In this document: positions 11,061-35,889 of the stretch, piece by piece
Layout of the letters: every line of letters starts with the position of its first letter
How positions within the stretch are numbered: the first letter of the stretch is position 1
Notes under the pieces: generated by a model
What the model was told of the DNA's origin: nothing
Databases searched by the model: none
The model's input: the letters and a program-made list of their open reading frames with translations, nothing else
Assembly (NCBI GenBank): GCA_027922465.2
Contig: BQMF02000047.1
Coordinates: 930,001-994,000 of the forward strand
Direction of reading: 5' to 3'
DNA length: 64,000 nucleotides
DNA from: Turritopsis dohrnii
Lineage: Eukaryota; Cnidaria; Hydrozoa; Anthoathecata; Oceaniidae
Made by a program: the position numbers and the translations under genes

Positions 11061-12017
11061 AAATAGAATATAAAATGATACATGAAATTAATTAGCAGTA
11101 TGGGAGACGAAATATTGTGGTAAAAACAAGCAAGAAAGTGAAAGCCAAAAATTTCAGAAGTCGATTCGAAATGTGAAAATTGTTAAAAGCAAAAGTTGAT
11201 TAAATAATAAAAATTTGGCAAAACATCATTAGTTACATTAAAAAATTCTTAATCATTGATAAATACTTATCATCTGATCATCTCTTATTGGTAATTGAAC
11301 AGAGTAAGGTAAACATTGCGGTTTAAAGTCTAGATTGAACTTTTAAAACTGGATAATATTTTGGATTGGAAGATTATGTTAGTTGGATCAGCATTGTTCA
11401 TGAAATCATTGATGAAACTGTTGATGGTTGACGAAATTTATCATGGAACTGATAATTTAGATTGGGCCACATCTCAAGAACCTTCTGTCATCATCAGGTA
11501 AGTTGCAAAAGAGAACAGTGTTTCATATAAAATTATGACAGGGATTCAAATTCGTTTTTCACACCTTGAAGAGAAAAGTACAGTGTACTTCCATTCTATA
11601 AATGCAAGGCTTTTGTTTGTATTATCCTAATATGATACCTTATGTGATTATCATTTATTCCTGTTTGCCATTTGGTCAAGTTGTCTATATTTCTGGAATT
11701 GCACCAGTATGCCACATGTTTAAGGATTGCATGAATTCACCAATAGATATGTACTTACAATGAATCATTATAGAAAATGTTGTTTTGTTTCTCCAAAAGA
11801 ATTGGATCTTTCGGATGAGATAAGTGTCCATTGAGTAGAAAGTACATTCTACTCTTGTGGTTTCGCAAGATTCTGTAGAGATTTTTTATTTGTATCTTCT
11901 ACACATGGAAGACTAATGTGACCTACTGGTTCATCACGTTCAAGGGGTGTTTTGCAAATGTATCAAATGATCATACACCTTTAAATCAGCTTCAGAATTT
12001 ATTCTTCTGTCCAGTTA

Positions 12018-12380
12018 CACGTTTTTTTTTAAGAAACACGAGTTTAAGAAACATAAGGCTCAGAATGCCTAAAACCTAAGAAACATCTAAGAAACATGCT
12101 GAGGCTGAGAATTAGGAAATGATATTTTTTTAAATTGGCGTTTTTCTAAAAAATAATACTTTCAATCAAAACAAGAGTTTTTCTTTGAATGTAAACAAGT
12201 AAATTATACACTGATGATAAAAAAACAGTAAAACATAAGACTCAGTTTAAAGATCCTCAGAAAATCGGTTTCAAAACAAGCAAAATTTAAGAAACATGGG
12301 GTTTATTATGTCAAAAGTTAAGAAACATGTAAGAAACATTGAGGCTGCTTAGCAAAACTAGTTTCTTAAAAAAAAACGTG
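12018..12380. mobile_element. Tc1/mariner-like MITE, 363 bp, TA target site
   Basis: The 20-bp terminal inverted repeats are perfect (CACG, nine T, AAGAAAC at the left, exact complement at the right). Each end abuts a TA dinucleotide, the target duplication expected of Tc1/mariner insertion. The interior is built of repeated AAGAAACAT motifs and has no open frame. Confidence 0.75.
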
Positions 12381-14939
12381 TACTTCAATTTCAATATTGA
12401 ATTAAATTTGTCCATATAGACCATTAGGAGGCATTTTCACCTTCTGGAAAAATTTCGCTGAAACAAATGGAATGGTTGAATGATACAGAAAGAATGTGAT
12501 TATTAATGCTCACTGTTCTTTTAACCTTTTACTTTCCAGTTAGTTGTTTGTTAGAAAATAAAGAAACGAATCAACCAGAGTTTAGTATTAGTTCTTTTCC
12601 ATTCATGTCCATGGGAACTTTTAGAGAAGGGGAAAATTACCTTAACATGATCGTGAAATCATTTAGGAACTTTTCCCTTCCCATAATTTCGTGGGCTAGA
12701 AGAAGAGAGGAGTGCCAGATTCTCATGAGATTGCATTTGAATATCTGCCACAAAGATGTTAGGCCACCCATTGCTACACCATCAGTTTTCCTTGAAAAAT
12801 CCTCCCGCGTTATAACGAGTAAGATCTCAGCTAAGTAAAAAATATCTGAAAGTTGAATAAATCCCAATTTATCATGGCATGAACAAGCGAGTTGATTTTG
12901 TTCATGACATGTTAAACTCTGATTTATTCAATAATAATGACTGGAAAGATAACCAGAAATATTTTTAAAGATATCTGAGGGTGCATTTGCTCTTGCCTTT
13001 AAGTTACAACATTTCTCAGATCATGCAACCATACTCCATTTCAGAGTTAATTCCACAATACTGTCTTGCAAGTTGAATTCCTGTAATGGTACAAGTTGCA
13101 CTCAAGTGGAATTTATGGCAAATGTGCTTGAAATATTGCAAAAAAAATCATGAAAATTATGTCTGAATGTTTTTAAAATAAAATATAAAAAAGTATAAAA
13201 TGAGGCTTCTGAATATATTTTTAAAGTAAAGGCATGTGCCTTTAGAGATTTAGACTTTTATTTCATATTAGCAGTTTCTTTTCATTTTTGCTTTTACCAG
13301 CTTTTACTGAAGTTATTCTAAAGTCTGTTCATAAATTATATGCACTGATTTCAGCTTTTATATAAAAACCAGGCTCAAGGGAATTTATGTAATTTGCTAA
13401 ATCTGGTTTCCACATGGTAACTGAAATTAGTGTACATATTTTTTGAACAGACTTTAATTTTGTATATGTACAGATGTTTCAGCTATTTTTTTCTGTCTGT
13501 TTACATATGTTTTTTTAGCCTGAACATGATTTATAAAAGTAAACACAAAATGCAAAACTTTGTTCATGTAACTAGACATTATCAAGCCAACTACTAAGGA
13601 CTACTAAGGACAGTTTAGTATCACTTCAATGTTCCCTTTTCACCTTTAATGTGTAAAATGGGACACTTTTGATCTGATAATAACATGTTCATTCAGAGAA
13701 ATTAGACTTTTAAAATTAATAATTATCATGCCAAAAACACCCAAAAATACTGTAAAAATGATGACACAGCATAAATTTTTCATGAATTCATACACAGTCA
13801 AGTTTTACCTTTAAAACAAAAGCCGATAAGTTTGTATATTATCCAGCTATCATTATTTTCTTGTTTACATGTAGACTCTAACAACTACACTATAATGCAT
13901 TTGGAAATATAACGAACGCAGCATCTTTTTTATATTTGGCTGCTTCAATGTCTTTTGTAGGTTCGTTCTAGAAGAAACTGATGTGTATAAATATAAATGT
14001 TTTTGGCTAACTTCAGTATATGGAATGTATCAGGCCATAAAAACAAGGTCTCATCTTCAAAATCAAAATTGCATTTTATTGATAACAAATCTGATACTTA
14101 TTGTCAACCCCTGTTCCATCACATGTGATACTGTTGTGTGCAGTTATGTAATTCTTGTGCAGATATGTAATTATTTTGCGCAGTTATGTAATTGAGTGCT
14201 GCGTAGATATGTAGATTTGTTACTGTTTTTCTCTGAATCAATTTCCTAAATTCGTTTGTCAAGTATTATCACCCACCTTAAAATAATGACTTTTATACAA
14301 GTTCTTATAAATGAAATGCTTATAAAAAATAAACTGACATCAGCGTCAATAGTCGAATTACTTTGTCCAGAAAACTGTCATTAGACAGTCTTAAAAGATA
14401 AACTTGTTAAAGTTGGTGAAGTTGAGAAATAGAATAATCCGCAATCCGATCCCAAAGATCCGTGGCTTGAGCAGCATGTCCAAAAAAGCTAAATTGTTTA
14501 GCTATAATTAGGAGCGCATTAAACGTCAATTTTGCTCTAGAATGTTATATTTTGCTTCATTGGTTCATAAAAGTGTTAGGGTTTTTCAGATTTTTTTAGG
14601 ATACTTGAGTTCTCTATCCATATTCATAAATGAAAAAAAATGAAAAAATGAAAGAAAAATAAAGAGATCTGTCTCAATCAGTGAGAATCACCTTAATTAA
14701 GTTTTTCTTTTTGAGGACCCCCACATCTCTGCAACTTCTCCGTAAACAGTTTTTATCAAAATGGTACATAGAAAAAAGGTGCAAATTCTGTAAATTTGAA
14801 CCAAATTGGGCCTCAAATCCCCTTTTTACCCAAACTTTTGAAAAATTGCCCTCATCTCTGAAATCAGAATCTTTGAATTGTCCTTTGTGTAAATTTTCAA
14901 AAGAAACAGGTCAAAACCATCTCAGAGAGAAAAGAAATC
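12381..14939. other. intergenic sequence between the MITE and the BEL element
   Basis: No gene recognised. Open frames at 12506-12838 and 14681-14965 resemble nothing I know; the second overlaps the gag relic in another frame. A matching 5' LTR (starting TGTGGAGAATTATG) for the BEL element was looked for and not found. A degenerate tandem repeat lies at 14134-14212. Confidence 0.4.
14134..14212 (+). repeat. degenerate tandem repeat, ~25-bp units
   Basis: Four diverged units, each built on GCAG(T/A)TATGTAATT with T/G-rich spacers. Confidence 0.55.
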
Positions 14940-14957
14940 ATCAAAAGCAAAAAACTG

Positions 14958-17900
14958 TGCTATAACTGTGTTGGAAAAAATCATTCAGTTGCACAGTGTA
15001 GAAGTCGCAATTGTTCAAAGTGCAATCAAAGACATCACACTTCAATCTGCCCCCTAATAGAAGAAACACAGTTGCCATCATCTTCACCATTATTCATGTT
15101 GGAAGGGACGAAAGAAACAATTCATCCAACATTGGTTGTAGTTGTAAACAAACAAAGATTCAGAGTTCTCATTGACACTGGAGCTGGAAGTTCATTTGTA
15201 TCTTCAACATTTCATACGAAATCGTCCATTGTACTGGGAGTCAAAATCGATTGAAACCATGACTCAAACAACCGACCAGAAATTGCCAGTTTATGGTGTA
15301 GAACTATGTTCCATAGATGGAAAATATAAACTTGATGTGAAAGTCAACAAACTGGATAGACCAATACTGACATCACTAAAGAACCCTTGCATCAAACAGC
15401 TGAAGATAAAGTATCCACATTTTGCTGGAATACACTTCGACAATGAAGATGATAAGGATGAACATCCAATACAAATAATTCTTGGTGCTGGTGATGTGGC
15501 ACGGATAAAAACAAGTGGATTGATAGCTGGAAAGATAGGAGAACCTATAGCAGAGAAAACCTTATTTGGATGGACACTGATGGGACCAGGATATGAGACT
15601 TCGGATCTTGCCTATTTCACAAAGACCTCACAAGATGACTACAAACAGCTGTACAGTTTAGATGTCCTAGGCTTAGATGACAAAGATGAAAATGAACAAG
15701 AAGATGTGTACAAAGAATTCAAAGAACAGCTAAGTAGAAAAGAAGATGGAACATATTCTACAGGATTACCTTGGAAAGGCAATCATCCAGAACTTAACAA
15801 CAACAAGGCTACAGCAATGGGGCGACTTCAAAGCTTGCTGAGAAAATTGAAGCAACAACCCAAGGTTCTTTCTCAATATCACAGTATTATGCAAGAACAG
15901 CTTGAATCAGATGTACTTGAAATTGTGCCTGATCAACCAACTGTTGAAAGGATCTACTACATGCCACATAGAGCAGTTATCCGAGAAGATGCTGAGACAA
16001 CAAAAATGAGGATTGTTTTTGATGCTTCATCTAAAGAGAGCAGCGGTAATGTATCACTCAACGACTGTCTTCACATTGGACCACCATTACAGCCATTACT
16101 TCATGATGTCCTGTTGAGAAACCGCATGAAACCAGTAGCCTTGTTAGGAGATATCAAAAAAGCGTTTCTGCAAATAGGCATTGAAGAGAAAGATCGAGAT
16201 GTGTTCCGATTTTACTGGGTCAAGGATCTAGTTAACTTTGAAGTTATTGCTCTGAGATTCAAGAAATTGCCGTTTGGTTGTGGATCAAGTCCATTCATAT
16301 TAGCTGGAACTCTCATCTAACATCTACAATCTTATCTAAAAAACGATATTGAACCAGAAGTACAGGATGTGATCAAAGAAATATTAGATGATCTTTACGT
16401 GGATGATTTGACATCTGGTGGAGAGACTGAAGAGGAAGCACAACTAGTGAAGGATACTTCAATCCAAGTATTTGCTGAGGCAGGTTTTACTTTGCACAAA
16501 TGGCACTCCAACCTTCCTAGCTTAGAAGCATCTTTACCAATCCAAGCTACAGAGAATTATTCAACTCTAACATTTGCAAAATCTCACGTTGGAACAAAGG
16601 ATGAAGAAACCAAGATCTTAGGAGTCTTTTGGAACAAGCATGAAGACACTCTTGGGGTAGACTTTCGAAAGTGTAAAGAAACTTTAGAAAAGACTAAAAG
16701 AGGAATGCTCAAAGCAATGGCATCTGTTTATGATCCACTTGGTATTGCATCTCCCATGATGTTACTTGCAAAGCAACTTTACCATATAGTTTGCGACATT
16801 AAATCACCATGGGATAAAGCACTTGGAGAAGATGTGGAAAAGAAATGGTTATTGTGGCTAGCCTCACTTCCTGATTTTATTAAGATTCCTCAAAGCATCA
16901 CAAGAATAAATCAAAAGATCTCTAACAAAGATCTCTAGCAAAGAAGGATGTTGCGCTGTTATTTACATTGTCGCTCATCACTCTGATGGAGCAAGTATTG
17001 GATTACTAGCAGCAAAATCAAGAATCTCCAAAAGAGAAACATCCATACCCTGCTTGGAGCTAATAGCTGGACATATGGTGGCAAACTTATTGAGTAATGT
17101 TCGAAGAGCCTTGAACAAATATCCAGTAACCTTGGCAATTGGTTGGCTGGACAGTACAGTTGCTTTATATTGGATAAAAAGCAACAATAAAGAGTGGAAG
17201 CAATTTGTTTCTAACAGAGTCTCCAAAATTAATCAGAAGAAAGACACCATTTGGAGACATTGTCCAACACAAGATAACCCGGCTGACATTGGGAGTAGAG
17301 GAACAACTAAGTTACCATCTCTCTGGTTTAACGGTCCAAGTTGGATCACAGACAAAAGCAACTGGCCTGAAAACATTACAAATCATAACTCTAAAGAAGT
17401 AGAGGAGGAAAGAAAGCCGACAAAACAAATTCATTTTACTGCCATAATTCAACCTTCCAAATTAGACCAACTTCTAGAAAGATTTCAACTTCTTAAAGTT
17501 TTATGAGTAACAGCTTGGATAAAAAGATTCATACATAACAGTCAGACCCAAGAGAAAATTAAAGGTGAATTGTTATCAATGGAAATCGAAAAGGCCAGAA
17601 AAGTTTGGATTCATATAGCTCAAAAGTCTGCAGTTGAAACAAATAATCATAGCCAAGTTGTAGAACGATTTCACCTAATTCAGAATGGTCAAGGCACATT
17701 AGTTTGCAAAAGAAGAATACAGGGTGAACATCCAATTTATCTACCTGAAGATCACAAATTTACTAAACTTATTATTGCAGATGCGCACAGAGAAACAAAG
17801 CATGGATTAGTATCATTGACCATGGCTAAAGTACGAGAACTGTATTGGGTGGAAAGATTGAGACGAAAAGTAAAATCTATCATCAATAGCTGCAGTTTTT

Positions 17901-18972
17901 GCAAACGATATCATGGTAAACCGTTCACACAGCCTGGCACTAGCATGTTACCAATTTTCCGTACTACAATCACTAGAGCCTTTCAGAACACTGGTGTAGA
18001 CTTTGCAGGACCATTAGAATACAAGGTCAAAAAGGGAGAAACCTCTAAAGCCTACATAGCTTTATTCACTTGTGCAGCTTCAAGAGCTGTCTATCTTGAT
18101 TTGATAAAAGGAATGGATGTTGACAGCTTTGAAAGATGTTTGAAAGAATTTATTACACGAAGAGGGACACCAGAATTGATGGTTAGTGACAACGCCAAAA
18201 CATTCAAGAGTACAGCAAATTGGCTTAGTAAACTTCAACAGGATGCTGACATTAACACAACGCTGGCAAAGCTGCAAATCAACTGGAAATTCAATCTTTC
18301 AAGAAGCCCATGGTGGGGCGAGTTTTTTGAATGAATGGTTGGGCTCACAAAAGGCGTTTTGCATAAAGCACTTGGTAGATCTAGATTAAGTTTTGAACAG
18401 CTGAAGGAAGTTCTTTTGGACACTGAAGTCATCCTCAATAATCGCCCTTTGGGATACCTGGAAGATGATATTCAAGTTCCAGGATTAACACCAAACATGC
18501 TTATCCATGGAATTACTGTCACCTTGCCTGAAGACATTGTATACATGAAAACCCAGTGTTTAATGCAGCCACTACCCCAAAGATGATGCGACATTTACAA
18601 ATATGCAAGGAAACTTTATGGAGTCGATGGAAATCAGAATACCTGCGTGGTTTACGTGAGAAACATACCTGTTTTCAAGGAAAGCAACCATCACTGGCCA
18701 TTGGAGATGTTGTACAATTAAAAGGAGAACAAAAGAATCGTGGTGAATGGCACATAGGGATAGTAACCCATCTAATCAAAGCCAGTGGAGGGATAATAGG
18801 TGCCAAAGTAAAGATAAAGAATATAGTGCTTGAAAGACCTGTGCAATTAATTTACCCATTAGAATTACACACAGAACACAAAGATGATTATCAACTATGC
18901 AAGCAGGATAACATTGTGGACAAGAGAGATCAACTCGAACAAAGTACAAGTGAAAATGCGAATAATGATTAG
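14958..18972 (+). pseudogene. BEL/Pao gag-pol polyprotein remnant
   Basis: Pieces in order: a CCHC knuckle CYNCVGKNHSVAQC and a second imperfect one (14958-15055); aspartic protease with DTG at 15174-15182; then a frame change before the RT segment (15172-16320). RT continues after a stop at 16318-16320 with the catalytic YVDD at 16396-16407. A frame change near 16930 leads into the RNase H region (IPCLELIAGHM, to 17506, ended by a TGA). Integrase follows at 17570-18331 with a zinc-binding HHCC-like region, GVDFAG and VSDNAKTF as acidic sites, and a glutamate immediately before a TGA at 18332. The C-terminal region continues to 18586 and, after a last frame change, to 18972. The catalytic residues mostly survive; the frame breaks are what kill it. 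Confidence 0.85.
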
Positions 18973-19079
18973 TGACACAACTAAAATTGGACGTAAATCA
19001 AAATCTAAAGCTATTTCAAAGTTAAAGGACATTACAAAGGACTTGTTAAGAGACGATTATATTTTTTAGGCCACACCCT

Positions 19080-19094
19080 AAAAAGGGGAGAGAG
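19080..19094 (+). other. BEL polypurine tract
   Basis: Fifteen purines in a row (AAAAAGGGGAGAGAG) end exactly where the LTR begins, as required for plus-strand priming. Confidence 0.85.
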
Positions 19095-19300
19095 TGTGGA
19101 GAATTATGCGTGTTTTGTTAACAAGATTATAAAGCAGGTACCACGCTGCTCATAGTTGTATACTAGTTTTTTGTTGCAGGTTCTACTTGTTTTTGGGTTG
19201 TTTGTTTTTTGTATATAAGCAGAAGAATTTTTATATGTAGTGAGTTCTTCTTACATGAAATAGAAAACAGACTTATTGTGTAGACTCTTAATTTTCCACA
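19095..19300 (+). repeat. 3' LTR of the BEL/Pao element
   Basis: 206 bp beginning TGTGGA and ending TCCACA, a perfect 6-bp terminal inverted repeat with canonical TG...CA ends. A TATATAAG box lies near 19212, where an LTR promoter would be expected. No partner LTR occurs in the window. Confidence 0.8.
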
Positions 19301-19667
19301 AAAGTAGTAGATGAGAATTCACATTTTGTCAATATATTAGTTACTTGTTTGAAAACTATATTAAGAAGATTGATAACCAAATTGGTGTCGCTTGTCAACA
19401 TTCCTAAAGAATTCCCGATGAGGAGCTGCTGTGTTAAAGATATTTATATAAAATGTGATGAAATTTTTCATGTGTCCAAAAAGTTTTATCAGGAACAGTT
19501 CCTTGTAACTATCCAATTACCATTTTGTTTATTTATTTTGAGTTTTGTCTATCATTTTACTCAGCTTCTACCTCAGTTTAATTATCTAGCATTTAACTAG
19601 TTCATCCTTGTTTAGTCATGGTTTTCTCATCCCATGTAACTCTTGTTTTATATTTTATGATTGTTTG

Positions 19668-19921
19668 CAGGGATTTTTCCAAGCACTTTTGGTTACTACC
19701 GTTTTTGGTTGAGAAGATTGAGTTTACAAGTTTTTCTTTGTAAAGATTTTGGTTAAGCTTACTGTATGTGTTGTTGTATTACTGTTGCTTACTCTCATAA
19801 AACATGTTTTTAAGTATATACTACACATTAAAGAGTTAAAAAAAAATGTTTAATTGACAATGAATGATTGAGTTTCAACTACCGGTAAACGGTAGTTGGA
19901 AAGTGCTTCAGAAAATCCCTG
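19668..19921. mobile_element. MITE, 254 bp, CAGGG ends, GTTTG target duplication
   Basis: The left end CAGGGATTTTTCCAAGCACT and the right end AAGTGCTTCAGAAAATCCCTG are inverted repeats with small differences, and matching TACCG blocks lie further in. GTTTG flanks both sides exactly (19663-19667 and 19922-19926). No coding capacity. CAGGG/CCCTG ends recall hAT-type elements, but those usually give 8-bp duplications, so the superfamily is open. Confidence 0.75.
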
Positions 19922-19926
19922 GTTTG

Positions 19927-20645
19927 ATATTTATAATTTTATTTTCTAGTCTTGTTTTATATACAAGTGTTTAAATATATTTGATCCAAAGCAGTAAATC
20001 TGCAGTTCTTTTTGTAGGAAGTTTCCTTGGGCCTTTTTGTGGTTTAATGAATGTGATTTCGGGAATTTGAAGATAGACGGAATAGCATTAGATTTCTGAT
20101 GTGGTTTTGTGTGAATCACCCAAACTGAAAGTATTATCATAGTGATAGTCTGTTGGGAGAAAATGTTCACTGCACACACAGTTCGTTGGTGAATATTTCT
20201 CCATTAATAAATTTTATTTATCTATTTGGCTTATAATTCCTGATTTTCGAATGGAAACGTGTGAAAATGGATATTCACCAGCCATGAGCGCGAGTGTTTA
20301 TCATTTTTATGTGCATTTATTACCAGCTCGGTATAGGAAAAAGGCCCTTGCCAACTTAGAAAGAAGCTTTTACTTACACAAAAATTGACAAAAGATTAAG
20401 AGATACCAGGGTTTTCAATGTGAAATAATCTCTGTCAGCAGAACTCGACTTGAAAAGAGGATCACAAAATCAAATCAAAAGTAAACCTCCCTGTTTGTTG
20501 TTTTGATCAGCCTTCGGGCAGCCGATACGGCGGAGCGGATTGTCTCACTGTTGGGCTAGCGAGATTCTTTATTTCTCAGAATTCAAAGAACGAAAGAGAC
20601 CTGGTACAACCAGAAAACACAAGTACACGTAGATAGTACATTAAC
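19927..20645. other. upstream region of NSUN6
   Basis: No gene. The part nearest the start codon (about 20500-20640) is noticeably richer in G, C and CpG than its surroundings and probably contains the promoter and 5' UTR. No TATA box is evident. Confidence 0.45.
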
Positions 20646-32999
<12,354 letters not shown>

Positions 33000-33045
33000 A
33001 TATTGTCATATTGTAAGAGTAACACAAAATTTTATTCTAAGCAAA

Positions 33046-33051
33046 AATAAA
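33046..33051 (+). promoter_or_regulatory. poly(A) signal candidate of NSUN6
   Basis: AATAAA 47 bases after the NSUN6 stop codon; another AATAAA overlaps the stop codon itself. Position fits a 3' processing signal. Confidence 0.4.
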
Positions 33052-33251
33052 TGTTATCAGTAACAAAAAATAAGACTTTTAATCGTTTGAAAATGTTACT
33101 CCGTGTTTCCGAGGCTTTGTGCTCTCTGTAAAGACTGAAAAACATTGCAAATCAAGTGAAATCAAATCTCACAGAAAATGAATTATTGGAAGCAGCTAAA
33201 GTTTGAACTGATTTATCAGAAACTTGCTAGTTGGAGTCTAGTGAACATCTT

Positions 33252-33484
33252 GGGTCTGTTACAAAAGTATTAGCATTTTGTCCATCCGACACGATAACTG
33301 TTTGTTTCAATATTTTTTGACTATCATCCTTGTAGAAATCATGTTTTGGAATTTTGTAAAGTCGATTCTAGTATAATTTCGAAAGACGTTTGCTTGATAT
33401 TGTATCATAAACGTGCTTTATTATATATAGCCCTAAGTATATCGATTTGTCCGTCCGACATAAAAAAGTATTTTTGTAACAGGG
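33252..33484. mobile_element. second copy of the 8683 MITE, reversed
   Basis: GGGTCTGTTACAAAAGTATT at the left and AAGTATTTTTGTAACAGG at the right. The interior matches the reverse complement of 8683-8915 across its length (for example GCCCTAAGTATATCGATTTG). No flanking target duplication was seen. Confidence 0.75.
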
Positions 33485-33806
33485 AACATAAGCGTAAAAG
33501 GAAAAGTGCTCTCTTTGAAAATTCATTAACTACATTCAACGTGCGACCGTAAATATGCCATCCCAAGTTTGTAACGTGATTTTTATATGAGATGTCTTTT
33601 CCCCAAATTTCACCGGAATTTGCAAGATGACGTTCTCTAATTACTTTGGACAACCTTGTGATTCCTGAAAATTGTTATCTATCCCAAGTTCAAATTTCAG
33701 CGATTTTAATGTAAAGAGAATATTTTAAAATATTTCCCCTTTTTTACCGTATCCCAATAGTCTTAATTTTTTTAAATAATAAACAGGATTCGCAAAAATG
33801 CGAATA

Positions 33807-34129
33807 TACCTTATCGGTAATAAAAAAGTCGGCAAAAATGTTAGTCAGCGAAAATAAAAAGTTGGACAAAATTTAGTCACTTTTTGCCAACTAAATTTTC
33901 GAGTTTAGTCACTTTTTGCCGACTTAAATACTTGTTTGCTTTTACTGGAAATTTTGATTTCATACTGCCACAAAAAGCACCTGATAAGAATTGGTAACAC
34001 AGAGAAGAAAAATCGGCAAAAAGTAGTTTGGCAAGTAGTTTTTGGAGAAAAAGAAATAAGTCGGTAAAAAATATTAGTCACCTAGCCAAAATTTAGTCAC
34101 TTTTTGCCAACTTTTTTTACCGATAGGTG
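33807..34129. mobile_element. inverted-repeat element, ~320 bp
   Basis: The left end TACCTTATCGGTAATAAAAA plus AGTCGGCAAAAA pairs with the right end ACTTTTTGCCAACTTTTTTT plus ACCGATAGGTGC. The interior repeats TTAGTCACTTTTTGCC several times in both orientations. Non-coding. Confidence 0.65.
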
Positions 34130-35889
34130 CTTTTCGTGGTATTAGAAATGTTAAAACTTTTAGTATCTTGAAGTTGTCAGAAGAATTTCTACAGAACTTT
34201 TCATCGCTGGGAGACTCATTTGTGTCCTTTTCCTCTGATCGAAAAATTTGTGTGCAAACTTTATGGCTTGACACGAGATAATACCAATGGTTCCCGATAT
34301 GAAAAGTTTTGTTCAAAAAGGAAACGTCCGGAATCGTAACAACTGGCACTATTATGCCACTGTGAGCGAGTGGCCTACGACGCAACTGCTGTCGTCAAAA
34401 GATCACTGGAGCAAGAAACTGCTGGGATGGGATGGGATGGGAGCTGACAGCTGGTGAATTGCAAATCCAATGGATGCTTCAGAATCTTGCTCCAGATGAG
34501 ATACTCGAGCCTATCTTCGTGCAGTTTTGTACGATGTGTGCCACGAGATCATGCATTTGCAAATATCACATGAATTGCACTGCACCGATATTTATAAATT
34601 GTAGTTCCTGTTGCAACGTTAGCAGCGCTTCAAAATCTGGTGACAGCGAAAATGACTTTGGTGACAATGATTCTGATGCTTTGCCAGAATCAGAGACCGA
34701 CGGCGAGAGAATCGCAATAATTGAGCATTGTTGTAGAGTCTCCACTATACTATATACACCTTGCTTTCATACTGAATATGTATGACGTTTGCGCTATTTA
34801 CAAAGAGAAACGAAACATTCCTCAGGGAAACATTTTCACGAAATTCTTTTATTTATAAGCACGTAATAATCCATAAACTTAGAAACGAGGCGATCTTTGC
34901 GCAGCGGTGATGTAATTTCTGAAAAGGTCCATTAAAGGTCTATTTGAACATTATTTTTGCAAAAATGTTATGAGCTGATCTAAAAACGAAAAAACGATTA
35001 TCATTTGCGATAAATCATTATCAAAAAGAAGGAAATGAGTTCTTACCGCCCTCGTAACGCCCTAGTTAAGAAAATGTGCATAAATCTTGTTTTTGTGCGA
35101 TTTTTGAAAAACAAACGATACTTTCGTATTCTAACTTTTGACAAGCTATATAATTCCATAAAAAATTTCGAACTGAGAGCTAGTTTTAAAATAACGTCCC
35201 ATTAGTGACGTAATAAATGTTTTATTTACTCTGGAAAGGCGGCTCAAGTAATGAACTTCCAGTAAAACTTTTTTGAATTTACATTATATAAGAAACCTAA
35301 AACATTTACTATTTTTGAGGTCCATCTTATTTGAGGAAATTTTTGACCATCAGAGAGCTCCCTGAACTATACTAACTTGGGATATGGCATGAACTTGGTT
35401 GGGATGGTGGATGTCCCAAATTCAGCTTGGGATGAAAATCGAACTTGGGATGGAATACCCCGGGTGCTTAACGGCATTTTGTTGGTAACGTTTGGATTTG
35501 TAGAAGCTGCACTCAAACTTAAAGGCAAGTAATTATAATTTAATCCCTTGGATTCTAATCTAATTAAGATCTGCTGGAATGTTATTCCAAACTAAGGGGT
35601 TTCTTTCTAAATTCTTTGTGAAACATGAAACATGTATGACTCAATCTGAATGTTACGTTTGCTTTTCATTTTGTATTCTTATTATTGCAAGCTAAATAGT
35701 TTCATTTGTTACTGACAGGGATTGTATGTAAACCATTACATTACATGTCTATTTAAATTATCTCAAGTTCTCAAGTTTTCCCATGCGGTCATATTTTGAA
35801 TGATTAATGATTAAGGGTAAAATTTCACTTCTTTCTTCCCCTGCTGTGTGTGCGTGTCCCGTCCACCGAAAATTAAATTACTGAATATC
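34130..35889. other. NSUN6 downstream region with a transposon-like relic
   Basis: Apart from the cysteine-rich relic at 34432, there is no gene. Near 35370-35460 the motif AACTTGGGAT or a variant recurs, and the same motif occurs in inverse orientation (ATCCCAAGTT) at about 33555-33745. The whole 33.55-35.46 kb block could be one larger element with these ends; this is a guess. Confidence 0.35.
34432..34785 (+). pseudogene. cysteine-rich C-terminal fragment of a repetitive protein family
   Basis: Open for 117 codons: GWELTAGELQIQWM, then LAPDEILEPI, then CTMCATRSCICKYHMNCT and an acidic serine-rich tail. The arrangement (aromatic-rich GW..., APDEIL, closely spaced Cys) matches, from memory, the end of a multicopy protein family found in cnidarian and mollusc genomes and associated with transposons. 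The upstream body of that protein is not readable here. A separate piece of what looks like the same family is at 58584-58830. Function unknown. Confidence 0.45.

Larger units (their letters stand above)
14940..19300 (+). mobile_element. BEL/Pao LTR retrotransposon, degenerate, 5' end missing
   Basis: The order of parts is gag zinc knuckles, protease, RT, RNase H region, integrase, a C-terminal domain of the kind seen at the end of BEL integrases, a polypurine tract, and a 206-bp LTR. That gene order together with the YVDD RT box is characteristic of BEL/Pao. No 5' LTR and most of gag are absent to the left. The coding region has at least three frameshifts and three in-frame stops, so the copy cannot make its own polyprotein. 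It lies between the divergent drebrin-like and NSUN6 genes. Confidence 0.88.

Noticed and set aside
12400..14900. 5' LTR and full gag of the BEL element
   Set aside because: Searched by eye for TGTGGAGAATTATG and the TTTTCCACA end; neither was found.
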